Below are positions 25,069 to 36,735 of a DNA stretch of 64,000 bases, in pieces (position 1 is the first letter of the stretch; every line of letters starts with the position of its first letter). The stretch comes from Deinococcus sedimenti (GTDB lineage: Bacteria; Deinococcota; Deinococci; Deinococcales; Deinococcaceae), in contig NZ_BMQN01000001.1 in NCBI RefSeq assembly GCF_014648135.1, forward strand, positions 1,240,001 to 1,304,000, given 5' to 3'. The translations under genes were made by a program, and so were the position numbers. The notes under the pieces are model-generated. The model was not told the DNA's origin. It saw only the letters and a list, made by a program, of their open reading frames with translations, and made no database searches.

Positions 25069-25440
25069 TCAGCGTCCAGTGGTCTTGCAGCCGGTCAGGA
25101 GGGTTTTCGTGGTGGTGGTGCTGTTCCCGGTGAAGGTGCTGAGTTCCGCGGTGCCCTGGTGTTCCCACCATTGCAGGCCGCCGCGCGCTCCGGCGGGGCC
25201 GCTGAGGCTGGCGTAGCGGGCGCCGCTGGCGCTGATGGCCTGCGCCAGTCCGTGCCGCTGGCCTTTCCAGTCGAGCATGGCGAACATGGGCTGGTCGCCG
25301 AACTGCACGTAGTACACCTTGAGGGTCTGCCCGCCGGCGCAGGCGTACTGGTAGACGCGGTAGTTGACCTGCACCGGGGGCGTGGCGGCGTGCGCGGTGC
25401 CGAGGATCAGGGTGGCGAGGGCCAGGGTCAGTCGGTTCAT
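25069..25440 (-). CDS. MliC-family C-type lysozyme inhibitor-like secreted protein
   Basis: A 123-residue exported protein with signal peptide (ATLILGTAHAA). The mature part matches the MliC fold pattern: YQYACAGGQTLKVYYVQF near the N terminus, the key loop SGARYA (about 75-80), QWWEHQGTAEL, and a second Cys near the end (LLTGCK), giving one expected disulfide. MliC proteins plug the active site of C-type lysozyme, with the SGxxY-type loop as the contact. TACGGT (complement of 25447-25452) lies 6 bases before the ATG. The gene is divergent from the DUF1345 gene. Confidence 0.75.
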   Translation of the reverse strand: MNRLTLALATLILGTAHAATPPVQVNYRVYQYACAGGQTLKVYYVQFGDQPMFAMLDWKGQRHGLAQAISASGARYASLSGPAGARGGLQWWEHQGTAELSTFTGNSTTTTKTLLTGCKTTGR

Positions 25441-25512
25441 GCGTTTACCGTAAGGAGCTTCCGTGAACCTTTCCCGAGGGCTGCATGACAAACTCCGGTG
25501 TAGGCTCCGCGC

Positions 25513-26169
25513 ATGACCGTGAATTCCGGGCGTTCTCCTCACGCGGCCCGTCGTCTGCTGATCGGACTGGTGGTGGGTGTGCTCGTGGGGTTCGGCACGC
25601 CGCGCGGCTGGCCGCCGGAGGCGCGCGTCCTGCTGGGCTGGGTGGCGTTCACGGTGACGGTTATGGCGCAGTTGTGGCCTCTGATGATGACGGCTGGGCC
25701 TGCACGAACGCGGGAGCTGGCGACGCGGGAGGACGACAGCCGGGCGGTGGCGGGGACGTTGACGACGTCGGCGGCGCTGGTGAGTCTGATCGGGGTGATG
25801 TTCCTGCTGTCCGACGCGCACGACGCCAGGGGTACGCGGGAGGTGCTGCTGACGCTGCTGGCGGTGGGGACGGTGGCGGGCAGCTGGCTGCTGGTGCAGA
25901 CGGAGTACGCGCTGCATTACGCGCGGCTGTACTACCGCGACGGGCGCGGCATCCTGTTCCCGCATGGGGACGGAAATCTGGATGAGCCCACGTACTGGGA
26001 TTTCGCGTATCTGAGCGTGACGATCGGCATGACGTATCAGGTGAGCGACACGAACCTGAACACCCGCGCGATGCGGCGCCTGCTGCTGGGGCACGCGCTG
26101 CTGTCGTTCGTGTTCGGCACGGTGATCATCGCGGTGACGATCAACGGCGTGGCGGGCCTGATCCAGTAA
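25513..26169 (+). CDS. DUF1345 integral membrane protein
   Basis: A 218-residue membrane protein with about five hydrophobic segments and the DUF1345 signature FAYLSVTIGMTYQVSDTNLN (about 157-176), followed by RRLLLGHALLSFVFGTV. The function of the family is unknown. TAGGCT (25501-25506) lies 6 bases before the ATG, so it is probably leaderless. Confidence 0.85.
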   Translation: MTVNSGRSPHAARRLLIGLVVGVLVGFGTPRGWPPEARVLLGWVAFTVTVMAQLWPLMMTAGPARTRELATREDDSRAVAGTLTTSAALVSLIGVMFLLSDAHDARGTREVLLTLLAVGTVAGSWLLVQTEYALHYARLYYRDGRGILFPHGDGNLDEPTYWDFAYLSVTIGMTYQVSDTNLNTRAMRRLLLGHALLSFVFGTVIIAVTINGVAGLIQ

Positions 26170-26189
26170 CCGGGGCGTACAGTCTGGGC

Positions 26190-26729
26190 ATGCTGCCTCT
26201 GCTGCTGTCCGGTCTGCTCGTCACGGCTCCACTGTCCGTCAGCCGGACGCCTGCCCTGCTGGAGGGTGCTCGCGCGGCGTCCACCGTTCCGGCGGAGGGG
26301 GGTGGGGTGATCGTGCGAATCGACAGTGAACTGGACGTGCTCGTGTCGGGCGACCGGGGGCAGGTGACGCGGGTGGTCCTGGCGTTCAACACGCAGAGTC
26401 CGTCGTACCCGTACGCGCTGCCGGACCTGGGCAGTCGCCTGGGCCGACTGGCGCGCGAGTACGCCACGCGCTGCTTCGGGTTGCCCGCCGGGGACCGGAA
26501 GGCGCTGGGGGAACGGATCTGGCAGGCGCTGAAGAACCCGGACACGGACTTCCCGGAGTTCTGGTCGTACGGTCCGCTTGACGTGCAGGTGAATGCCGTG
26601 GTCGAGGGTGGGTACTCCCGCACGCTGGGGGATTCCGGGGAGGTGGACGTCCCACCGGACGTGAGTGTGCGCGTGGTTCTGGAACGGGCAGCGGCACCCG
26701 GCTGGGTGCCCGGGTGCCGCTGGCCCTGA
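26190..26729 (+). CDS. hypothetical secreted protein
   Basis: A 179-residue protein with a short signal peptide (LPLLLSGLLVTAPLS). I do not recognise a family. It has one Cys in the middle (YATRCFG) and one near the C terminus (WVPGCRW), compatible with a disulfide. TACAGT (26178-26183) lies 6 bases before the ATG. A strong GC hairpin (about 26691-26718) is embedded in the last codons and may act as the terminator. Confidence 0.65.
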   Translation: MLPLLLSGLLVTAPLSVSRTPALLEGARAASTVPAEGGGVIVRIDSELDVLVSGDRGQVTRVVLAFNTQSPSYPYALPDLGSRLGRLAREYATRCFGLPAGDRKALGERIWQALKNPDTDFPEFWSYGPLDVQVNAVVEGGYSRTLGDSGEVDVPPDVSVRVVLERAAAPGWVPGCRWP

Positions 26730-26736
26730 ATCGGGT

Positions 26737-27531
26737 TTACCCGAGTCGTTCGGTGGCGCGGGCGGCGAGGACGTCCACGAGGTGCGCGCGGTACTCGGCG
26801 CTGGCGAAGCGGTCGCCGAGCAGGTCGCCCGCGTCGACCAGTCCGGTGGGGACAGCCTGGGAGGCGTTCACGGCGTCCTCCAGCTTGTTCAGGCGGTGCG
26901 CTTTCTCGGCGGCGCCGGTGTACGCGGCGCGGACCTTCCCGTCGGCATGGCGGACGACGGCGACGCCCACGACGGCGTAGTGGCTGGCGGGGTGACGGAA
27001 CTTCTCGTACGCGCTGGCCTGCGTGGTCGTGGGAACGCGGATGTGCGTCAGGAGTTCGCCGGGCTGCACGGCGCTCTCGAACATGCCCTGGAACATGTCG
27101 TCGGCGGGCACGGTGCGTTCACCGCCGGGGCCGCGGATGACGAATTCCACGCCCAGCGCGAGGGCGGCGGCGGGGTAGTCGGCGCTGGGGTCGGCGTGCG
27201 CCAGACTGCCGCCGATGGTGCCGCGGTTGCGGACCATCGGGTCGCCAACCCAGCCCGCCACTTCCGGGAACAGCGGGAGGTTGCTGCGCAGCACGTCCGC
27301 GTGTGTGGTCATCGCGCCCACCACGAACCAGTCGCCGTCGCGGGTGATGCCTTTCATCTCCTGGATGCCCCAGATGTCCAGCAGCGCCGGCGGTTGCGCC
27401 AGCCGCAGTTTCATGGCGGGCAGCAGGCTGTGCCCTCCCGCGATCACTTTCAGGTCCGGGTTCCCGGCCAGGGCGGCGATGGCCTGATCGACACTCTCGG
27501 CCTTCTGATACTCGAAGTTGGCTGGATACAT
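26737..27531 (-). CDS. FAD-binding subunit of a molybdenum hydroxylase (CoxM-like)
   Basis: A 264-residue flavoprotein of the xanthine dehydrogenase/CO dehydrogenase medium-subunit family. It passes electrons from the 2Fe-2S subunit to the quinone or other acceptor. FAD motifs are AGGHSLLPAMKLRLAQP near residue 33 and RNRGTIGGSLAHADPSADYP near 100. The start at 27531 is fixed by the SD GGAGGGATAT; a longer frame upstream lies in repeat-like DNA. It is the last gene of the coxSLM-like operon, 90 bases after coxL, with a hairpin in the gap. Confidence 0.9.
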   Translation of the reverse strand: MYPANFEYQKAESVDQAIAALAGNPDLKVIAGGHSLLPAMKLRLAQPPALLDIWGIQEMKGITRDGDWFVVGAMTTHADVLRSNLPLFPEVAGWVGDPMVRNRGTIGGSLAHADPSADYPAAALALGVEFVIRGPGGERTVPADDMFQGMFESAVQPGELLTHIRVPTTTQASAYEKFRHPASHYAVVGVAVVRHADGKVRAAYTGAAEKAHRLNKLEDAVNASQAVPTGLVDAGDLLGDRFASAEYRAHLVDVLAARATERLG

Positions 27532-27542
27532 ATATCCCTCCG

Positions 27543-27612
27543 GGATGGGTTGATGGTGGAAAGGTGATGGTCGATGGAGAAGGGACGGTCTATCGACCAT
27601 CGACCTTCACCC
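27543..27612. repeat. intergenic hairpin with GATGG/TCGATGG repeats
   Basis: Contains ATGGTCGAT (27567-27575) and its complement ATCGACCAT (27592-27600), plus several related GATGG units. It resembles the ATCAACCATCACCCATCAAC stretch near 52240 and may be a dispersed repeat. Confidence 0.45.
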
Positions 27613-27621
27613 ATCGACGCT

Positions 27622-30012
<2,391 letters not shown>

Positions 30013-30135
30013 GGGGTGATGCCTCCCTGGGTTGTGGAGAAGGGCAGTGAAGCTGAGAGTCCAAGCGTCTGACGGTCTGAGAGGGTCTGCGGAGTCCGGA
30101 TCTGGACGCTGTGCCTGTTCGACCCTCGACCCACG

Positions 30136-30621
<486 letters not shown>

Positions 30622-30841
30622 GCGTGCCTCCCACGGGCTGGGGTGGAGTGCGCTGGTTCAGGGGTGAACCGCCGAGTTGTCTGACCTTCACCATCTAAAC
30701 ACACCAAGGTTGGAATCAGGTGCGGACTCCCGGAGGTGCTAGCGTGGGGGCATCAGAATGCAGTGGGGTCCGCCGGGGCCGGGCGGGACCGTTTCGGAGG
30801 CTCGGGCCGTTTCGAAGGGCCGTGTGGAGGTTCGGGGCGTG

Positions 30842-32092
30842 ATGAATGACCGCTTGTCGCTGGAACGTCAGCAGCTGATCCGCGCGTGGGGCGGCTTCGT
30901 GCACCGCCGCGTGCCGGAGGTCCGGCCTGACGTCCCTGGGCCTGACCTCGCTGGGCCTGACACGACTTGGCCGACTGTGACCCCGGAGGTCGCGGCGTCG
31001 TGGGCGCGTTCGGCGCTGACGGTGTCGCCGGAGCGGGTGTGCGCGCCGGTCCTGAGCGAAACGGACGTGCGGCACGCGTGGCGGGAGAGTGCGCTGGAGT
31101 ACGGCATGCGCGGCCTGATTCCGGAACTGACCCGCCTGGCGGAGGACGCGGACCTGATCGTCGCGGTGGGCGACGTGGACGGCACGCTGCTGTGGACGCA
31201 GGGCAGCGAACGCATGACGGCCCTGGCGCGGCGCGTGAACTTCGTGCCGGGCGGACAGTGGGGCGAGGGCACCGTCGGCACGAACGCGCTGGCGCTGTCC
31301 CTGCGCACGCGGCAGCCCGTGCGGGTGTTCAGCGCGGAACACTACGTGCAGACCGTGCACGACTGGGTGTGTTACTCCAGCCCGATCCGTGATCCGGGGT
31401 CGGGGGCGCTGCTGGGCGTGCTGGATCTCAGCAGCACCTGGGAGCACAGCACGCCGCTGGGCCTGGCGAGCGCGCGGCACTACGCGGCGCAGATCGAGCA
31501 GGCGATCGGGGGCCGCCCGCCCGGCGCGGCGGACGCGCTGAGCCTGTCGTTCTGCGGGTCGCCGCGCGTGACGCTGGGTGGGAGGCGGCTGCACCTCACG
31601 CCCCGGCAGCATGAGCTGCTGGGCGTGCTGGCCCTGAATCCGGGCGGGCTGAGCCTGGACGCGCTGCACGCGCACGTGTACGGGGATCAGCCGGTCAGCC
31701 TGAGCACCCTGAAATCCGAGGTGAGTACGCTGCGGGCGCTGCTCGGCGGGCAGATCGCGTCCCGCCCGTACCGGCTGAGCGTGCCCGTCACGCTGGACGC
31801 GCAGCGTATCGAGGAGCACCTGCTGGCGGGGCGGGCCGCGCAGGCGGCGGAGCTGTTCGACGGGCCGCTGCTGCCGAACTCGGCGTCGCCGCTGCTGACG
31901 TACTGGCGGGAGTACCTGGGCGCGGCGGTGCAGGCGGCGGTGTGCCGCAGCGGCGACCCGGACCTGCTGTGGCGCTACGCGTCCCGTTTCGACGATCCGG
32001 AGTGCCTGGACGTGCTGGACGACCTGCTGCCCGCCGGGGACCCGCGCCGCCCGGTCGTGCGGGCGCGCCGCGCCGCGCTGGACGCCTTCTGA
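30842..32092 (+). CDS. GAF-domain transcriptional regulator (AcoR-like N terminus, winged-helix C terminus)
   Basis: About 416 residues. The N-terminal part (EVAASWARS, then a GAF domain with GGQWGEGTVGTNALALSLR and VQTVHDWVCYSSPIRDP) matches the sensor half of AcoR/GAF regulators. The C-terminal third (LHLTPRQHELLGVLALNPGG onwards) is an OmpR-like winged helix rather than the usual sigma-54 AAA domain. It probably senses a small molecule and controls the divergent molybdenum hydroxylase operon. The start at 30842 has GGAGG 11 bases upstream; an in-frame ATG at 30758 adds 28 Gly/Arg-rich residues and is possible. Confidence 0.75.
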   Translation: MNDRLSLERQQLIRAWGGFVHRRVPEVRPDVPGPDLAGPDTTWPTVTPEVAASWARSALTVSPERVCAPVLSETDVRHAWRESALEYGMRGLIPELTRLAEDADLIVAVGDVDGTLLWTQGSERMTALARRVNFVPGGQWGEGTVGTNALALSLRTRQPVRVFSAEHYVQTVHDWVCYSSPIRDPGSGALLGVLDLSSTWEHSTPLGLASARHYAAQIEQAIGGRPPGAADALSLSFCGSPRVTLGGRRLHLTPRQHELLGVLALNPGGLSLDALHAHVYGDQPVSLSTLKSEVSTLRALLGGQIASRPYRLSVPVTLDAQRIEEHLLAGRAAQAAELFDGPLLPNSASPLLTYWREYLGAAVQAAVCRSGDPDLLWRYASRFDDPECLDVLDDLLPAGDPRRPVVRARRAALDAF

Positions 32093-32122
32093 TCAGGCGT
32101 CGCGTAGGGTGGGGGGCACGCG

Positions 32123-33424
32123 ATGCCCTCCCCTGCCCCTTTGCCTGATCCCGCGCCGATGCCTGATCCGACGCTGATGAATGATGCTGCTCCCCCGGCC
32201 CGGCCCCCAGCAGCGCGTCTATCCCCGACGGCGGCGCTGATCCTGCTGGCGTGCAGCGTGGTGCTGGGCATGAGTCCGTGGTTCAGTGCGGCCGCCGCGC
32301 TGCCGCAACTGCGGGAGGGCTGGGGTCTGAACGCCTTCCAGGGGTCGTGGTTGACGCTGGCGGTGCAGCTGGGCTTCGTGCTGGGCGCGGTGCTGAGTGC
32401 GCTGCTGAATCTGGCGGACCGGGTGCAGCCGCGCGTGCTGATCGCGCTGGGGGCGCTGCTGGCGGCGGGGGCGAACGCGGCGCTGCTGCTCAGTCCGGGC
32501 CTGTGGGGGGCGCTGCTGGCCCGCGCGGGGGTGGGGGCGGCGCTGGCGCTGGTGTACCCTCCGGCGCTGCGGGCCATGAGTGCGTATTTCACGCGGGGGC
32601 GGGGGCTGGCGCTGGGCGTCATGGTGGGCGCGCTGACGCTGGGGTCGGCCAGTCCGCATCTGGTGAACGGGCTGGGCGGCGCGGACTGGCGGGTGGTGGT
32701 GGGCGTGACGAGCGCACTGGCGGCACTGGGGGGGTTGCTGGCGCTGCCGGTCGGGCCGGGCCCGTTCGCGGGGGCCGCTCCGGCGTTCCGGCCGGCGCAG
32801 GCGTGGCGGGTGCTGTCGGCGCGTGGGCCGGCGCTGGCGACGCTGGGGTACCTGGGGCACATGTGGGAGCTGTACGCCATGTGGACGTGGTTCGCGCTGT
32901 TCTTCAGTGGGATGCTGACCGGGGCGGGGCAGCCGGACGCGCTGCGGGGCGCGGCGCTGGCGACGTTCGGCGTGGTCGGGGTGGGCGCGCTGGGCTGCGT
33001 GGTGGGGGGCGTGCTGGGGGACCGCTGGGGCCGCACGCGCCTGACGGAACTGTCCATGTGGCTGTCGGGCGGCGCGGCGCTGGTCCTGGCGGGGCTGCTG
33101 ATGTGGGGGTCGCCGCCCCCGGGGGTGGTGCTGGCGCTGAGTGTGTTCTGGGGGTTCTGGATCATCGCGGACAGCGCGCAGTTCAGCACGGTCATGAGTG
33201 AGATCGCCGAGCCGGGCTACGCGGGGACGGCGATGACGGCGCAGCTGGCGCTGGGGTTCACGTTGACGGCGGTGACGATCGCGCTGGTGCCGTTGCTGCT
33301 GCCCCGGCTGGGGTGGGGTGGGTTGTTCGCGCTGTGGGCGGTGGGGCCGCTGCTGGGTGCGCTGGCGATGCGGGCACTGCGCGGCACGCCGGACGCGGCG
33401 CGGATCGCGGGTGGTCGGGGGTGA
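32123..33424 (+). CDS. MFS transporter
   Basis: A 433-residue major facilitator with about 12 hydrophobic segments, and the loop RLTELSMWLSGG with the preceding GDRWGRTR (about 295) typical of the family. It starts with a Pro-rich cytosolic N terminus; ATG codons at 32159 and 32177 are alternative starts. Family members of this type resemble cyanate or nitrate/nitrite and drug carriers, so the substrate cannot be set. It lies 30 bases after the GAF regulator and may be co-transcribed. Confidence 0.85.
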   Translation: MPSPAPLPDPAPMPDPTLMNDAAPPARPPAARLSPTAALILLACSVVLGMSPWFSAAAALPQLREGWGLNAFQGSWLTLAVQLGFVLGAVLSALLNLADRVQPRVLIALGALLAAGANAALLLSPGLWGALLARAGVGAALALVYPPALRAMSAYFTRGRGLALGVMVGALTLGSASPHLVNGLGGADWRVVVGVTSALAALGGLLALPVGPGPFAGAAPAFRPAQAWRVLSARGPALATLGYLGHMWELYAMWTWFALFFSGMLTGAGQPDALRGAALATFGVVGVGALGCVVGGVLGDRWGRTRLTELSMWLSGGAALVLAGLLMWGSPPPGVVLALSVFWGFWIIADSAQFSTVMSEIAEPGYAGTAMTAQLALGFTLTAVTIALVPLLLPRLGWGGLFALWAVGPLLGALAMRALRGTPDAARIAGGRG

Positions 33425-33490
33425 GTGCTGGGAGGCAGGACGGGCGTGCATGAACGGTCTCACTAGACGAGACGACACTGTGTGGGCGCG

Positions 33491-33520
33491 TTCAGGTGTA
33501 TTTGGTGTAACATGTACACT
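33491..33520 (+). promoter_or_regulatory. promoter and candidate operator of the NDH-2-like gene
   Basis: A TACACT -10 box (33515-33520) with TTCAGG 18 bases upstream. The -10 is overlapped by an inverted repeat GTGTA-5-TACAC (33505-33519), preceded by the direct repeat GGTGTA. The layout suggests a repressor site. Transcription would start near 33527, leaving an 85-90 base leader before the SD and ATG. Confidence 0.5.
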
Positions 33521-33615
33521 GTTGCCGTGTGGAGGTCCCCGACCCCCAGCGGTGTTTGCGTGCCGGTGGGAGCCCTCCCAGCCGACTCGTGAATTCGTTC
33601 ACAGGAGAAAGAAAC

Positions 33616-34755
<1,140 letters not shown>

Positions 34756-34770
34756 ACCCCGATCAGTCCG

Positions 34771-34807
34771 GAAGACTCCCGAGCCCCACGCGGCGCCGGG
34801 GGTCTTC
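34771..34807 (+). terminator. hairpin after the NDH-2-like gene
   Basis: Ten-base-pair stem (34771-34780 with 34798-34807, one G-T pair) followed by TCATAC. The next 220 bases up to 35031 hold repeat-like low-complexity sequence and no gene. Confidence 0.6.
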
Positions 34808-35031
34808 TCATACGGGAACCAAGTGATTCCAAATCATTCGGAGTCGCCCGGTGACCCCCTCACCCTTCCGTCGCTTCGCTCCTCCTTTCCTCTCCCTCCG
34901 GGGAAGAGGGGACAACGGAACGCGATCACGTTGGAAGCCAGTCATTTTCATCCCGTCTGAGCTGTAGGCACGCTGGCCTACCGACCACACCTGCAGTCCC
35001 GCCCGGCGCGGCGCGCCCCTACACTCGGGTC

Positions 35032-35505
35032 ATGCGCCTGCCCCTCCTGATGATCCTCGCCCTGCCCGCCGCGCTCGCCTCATGTAGCGGCATGTTCGAG
35101 AAACACAACACCGACCGCGCCGAGCAGCTCAAGATCGACAACGCCCTGTACTTCCGCACGCAGTGCATCCAGGCGCTGGAACGCGCCCGCGCCACCGCCA
35201 CACCTCAGCAGTTCCCCGCCGGACTGAACGGCCAGCCCTGCACGTCCCCACTGCTGGGCGACTACTCGCTCAGCCAGGAGATGGGCGACACGATCAAGAG
35301 CAGCGTCATCACCCTGGACCCGAAACGCCTGAGCGACTACACCCTGACTGTAACCAGCCTGAACGGCAAGACGTTCAGCTACGCGGACCGCGGCGACGCC
35401 GAGGCCGCCGCCGAACAGGCGGGAACCTACACCGAAACGGCCCCCGACGTCGTCAGCGAGGACACCGACACCAGCACCCTGAACGTCGATCAGCAGACGC
35501 CCTGA
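35032..35505 (+). CDS. hypothetical lipoprotein
   Basis: A 157-residue protein with signal peptide and lipobox LASC (Cys near residue 18). The mature part has conserved-looking QCIQALERARATATPQQFP and two further Cys, and an acidic Thr/Asp-rich C-terminal tail. I do not recognise a family. TACACT (35020-35025) lies 6 bases before the ATG, so the message is probably leaderless. Confidence 0.7.
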   Translation: MRLPLLMILALPAALASCSGMFEKHNTDRAEQLKIDNALYFRTQCIQALERARATATPQQFPAGLNGQPCTSPLLGDYSLSQEMGDTIKSSVITLDPKRLSDYTLTVTSLNGKTFSYADRGDAEAAAEQAGTYTETAPDVVSEDTDTSTLNVDQQTP

Positions 35506-35527
35506 CCGATCAGAGAGATCCACCGTT

Positions 35528-35559
35528 CAGCCCGCGCAAGGCAGAGCCCGCGCGGGCTG
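35528..35559. terminator. bidirectional terminator hairpin
   Basis: Perfect 10-bp stem CAGCCCGCGC/GCGCGGGCTG between two convergent genes. Confidence 0.65.
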
Positions 35560-35572
35560 ATTCGCTGGGCTG

Positions 35573-36238
35573 TCAGTCCAGCCAGGGAAACCCCCACGGA
35601 TCGGCAGCGCAACGCGCGTTGACCGTGGCAGCGTCGTGCAGGCGGACCGGCAGAGGGAAGTCACCCGGCGTGACCGGCACCGCCAGCAGTGGACGGACCG
35701 GGTGCGGGCAGATCAGGTGCGGTTCGCGCACGCGCCCCAGCCCTGGCCAGTCATAGGGGGGCATCAGGTCGAAACCGTCGGGGGGCAGAACGTACACCAC
35801 GCCGGGGGTGAGCAGGTCCTCGCCCCGCGTGACGGTCGCATCCGGCTGCGGTGCCAGCGAGAGGAAGTAGCGCACGTCGCTCCAGCCGCCCGCCTCCTCG
35901 ACCTGCAGGGCGGCATTCAGCATGCCCCGGACCCGGCGGCGGTCCCGCAGGGCGTACATCAGGGCCCACAGCGCGTCGGAGGTGGCGAACACCCCGTTGC
36001 GTTTGCTGAACTCGTCGGCACTCCGGTCGTGGGGTGTGCGCGGCTCGAATTCGGTCAGTCCGGGCTGCGGTGAACCGTGGAAGAGCACGCCCTGCCCCTG
36101 AAGCCAGCGCAGGAATAGCCAGCGGGGCGTCCCTGGCGGCAGGAGGGCCGGGTCGCGGGCGTCCCACGCGGCCTGAAACGCCGTGAGGGCAGATTCGATG
36201 AGGGTGACCTGTGGGGCGGTCAGCATCCAGGGGCGCAT
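35573..36238 (-). CDS. hypothetical protein with a possible ADP-ribosyltransferase-like pattern
   Basis: A 221-residue soluble protein I cannot assign. The stretch VLFHGS at about residue 52, followed by GVFATSDALWALMYAL (about 80-95), has the spacing of H-G-(S/T) and F-A-T blocks seen in ADP-ribosyltransferase-fold proteins; this is a weak pattern only. No signal peptide or membrane segment is seen. The start at MRPWML is supported by the open frame but has no clear SD. It is divergent from the PadR operon. Confidence 0.6.
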   Translation of the reverse strand: MRPWMLTAPQVTLIESALTAFQAAWDARDPALLPPGTPRWLFLRWLQGQGVLFHGSPQPGLTEFEPRTPHDRSADEFSKRNGVFATSDALWALMYALRDRRRVRGMLNAALQVEEAGGWSDVRYFLSLAPQPDATVTRGEDLLTPGVVYVLPPDGFDLMPPYDWPGLGRVREPHLICPHPVRPLLAVPVTPGDFPLPVRLHDAATVNARCAADPWGFPWLD

Positions 36239-36281
36239 GACTCAACGTGGCAGTTGAATCGTGCCGACGCATCGGCCACTC

Positions 36282-36344
36282 ACTACATAGACAGACTGGG
36301 CTTGACAATCATCCAACCAAGACAGACTATGTAGACAGACATAG
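36282..36344 (+). promoter_or_regulatory. PadR-operon promoter with repeated operator sites
   Basis: A TTGACA (36302-36307) is followed at 17 bases by GACTAT (36325-36330). The octamer AGACAGAC occurs three times: 36289-36296, 36320-36327 and 36333-36340. The inverted repeat CTATGT-6-ACATAG (36327-36344) overlaps the -10. The first site lies just upstream of the -35. This is the arrangement expected for PadR autorepression, with one site upstream and two at the promoter core. Confidence 0.65.
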
Positions 36345-36405
36345 CTATGCAGGGGCGGCAACCACGCGGGACGCCACGCGGCCGACGCCCCACCCCGGAG
36401 CACCC

Positions 36406-36735
36406 ATGAACCCAGACCTGCTGCGCGGCAACCTCGACCTGATCCTCCTGACCCTCCTCGAACAGCAACCCCTGTACGGCTTCGCGATCATCCAGGCCGC
36501 CCGCGACCGCACCGGCGGGTACTTCGACTTCAAGGAAGGCAGCCTCTACCCCGCCCTGCACCGCCTGGAAGCCGAGGGGCTGCTCGCCGCGCAGCACGGC
36601 GAAACGGGCCGCAACGGCAAACCCCGCAAGTACTACGCCATCACCGACCGGGGCCGCGACACTCTGAACGCCAAACGCCAGGAATTCGCCGCCTTCACCG
36701 GCGCCGTGAACCAGCTCGGCGGGACCGGCGCGTGA
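36406..36735 (+). CDS. PadR-family transcriptional repressor
   Basis: A 109-residue winged-helix protein: LRGNLDLILLTLLEQQPLYG, then FKEGSLYPALHRLEAEGLL (about 42-60) and RKYYAITDRG. It matches the small PadR (PF03551) type that acts as a dimer on AT-rich palindromes. SD GGAG precedes the ATG by 7 bases. Its stop overlaps the next start by 4 bases, giving the common PadR-HAAS couple, and the promoter upstream carries repeated operator sites. Confidence 0.88.
   Translation: MNPDLLRGNLDLILLTLLEQQPLYGFAIIQAARDRTGGYFDFKEGSLYPALHRLEAEGLLAAQHGETGRNGKPRKYYAITDRGRDTLNAKRQEFAAFTGAVNQLGGTGA

Noticed and set aside
33529..33615. Upstream GTG start for the NDH-2-like protein
   Set aside because: It would add 29 residues unrelated to the FAD motif, while the ATG at 33616 has a clear SD AGGAG and begins directly with the nucleotide-binding strand.
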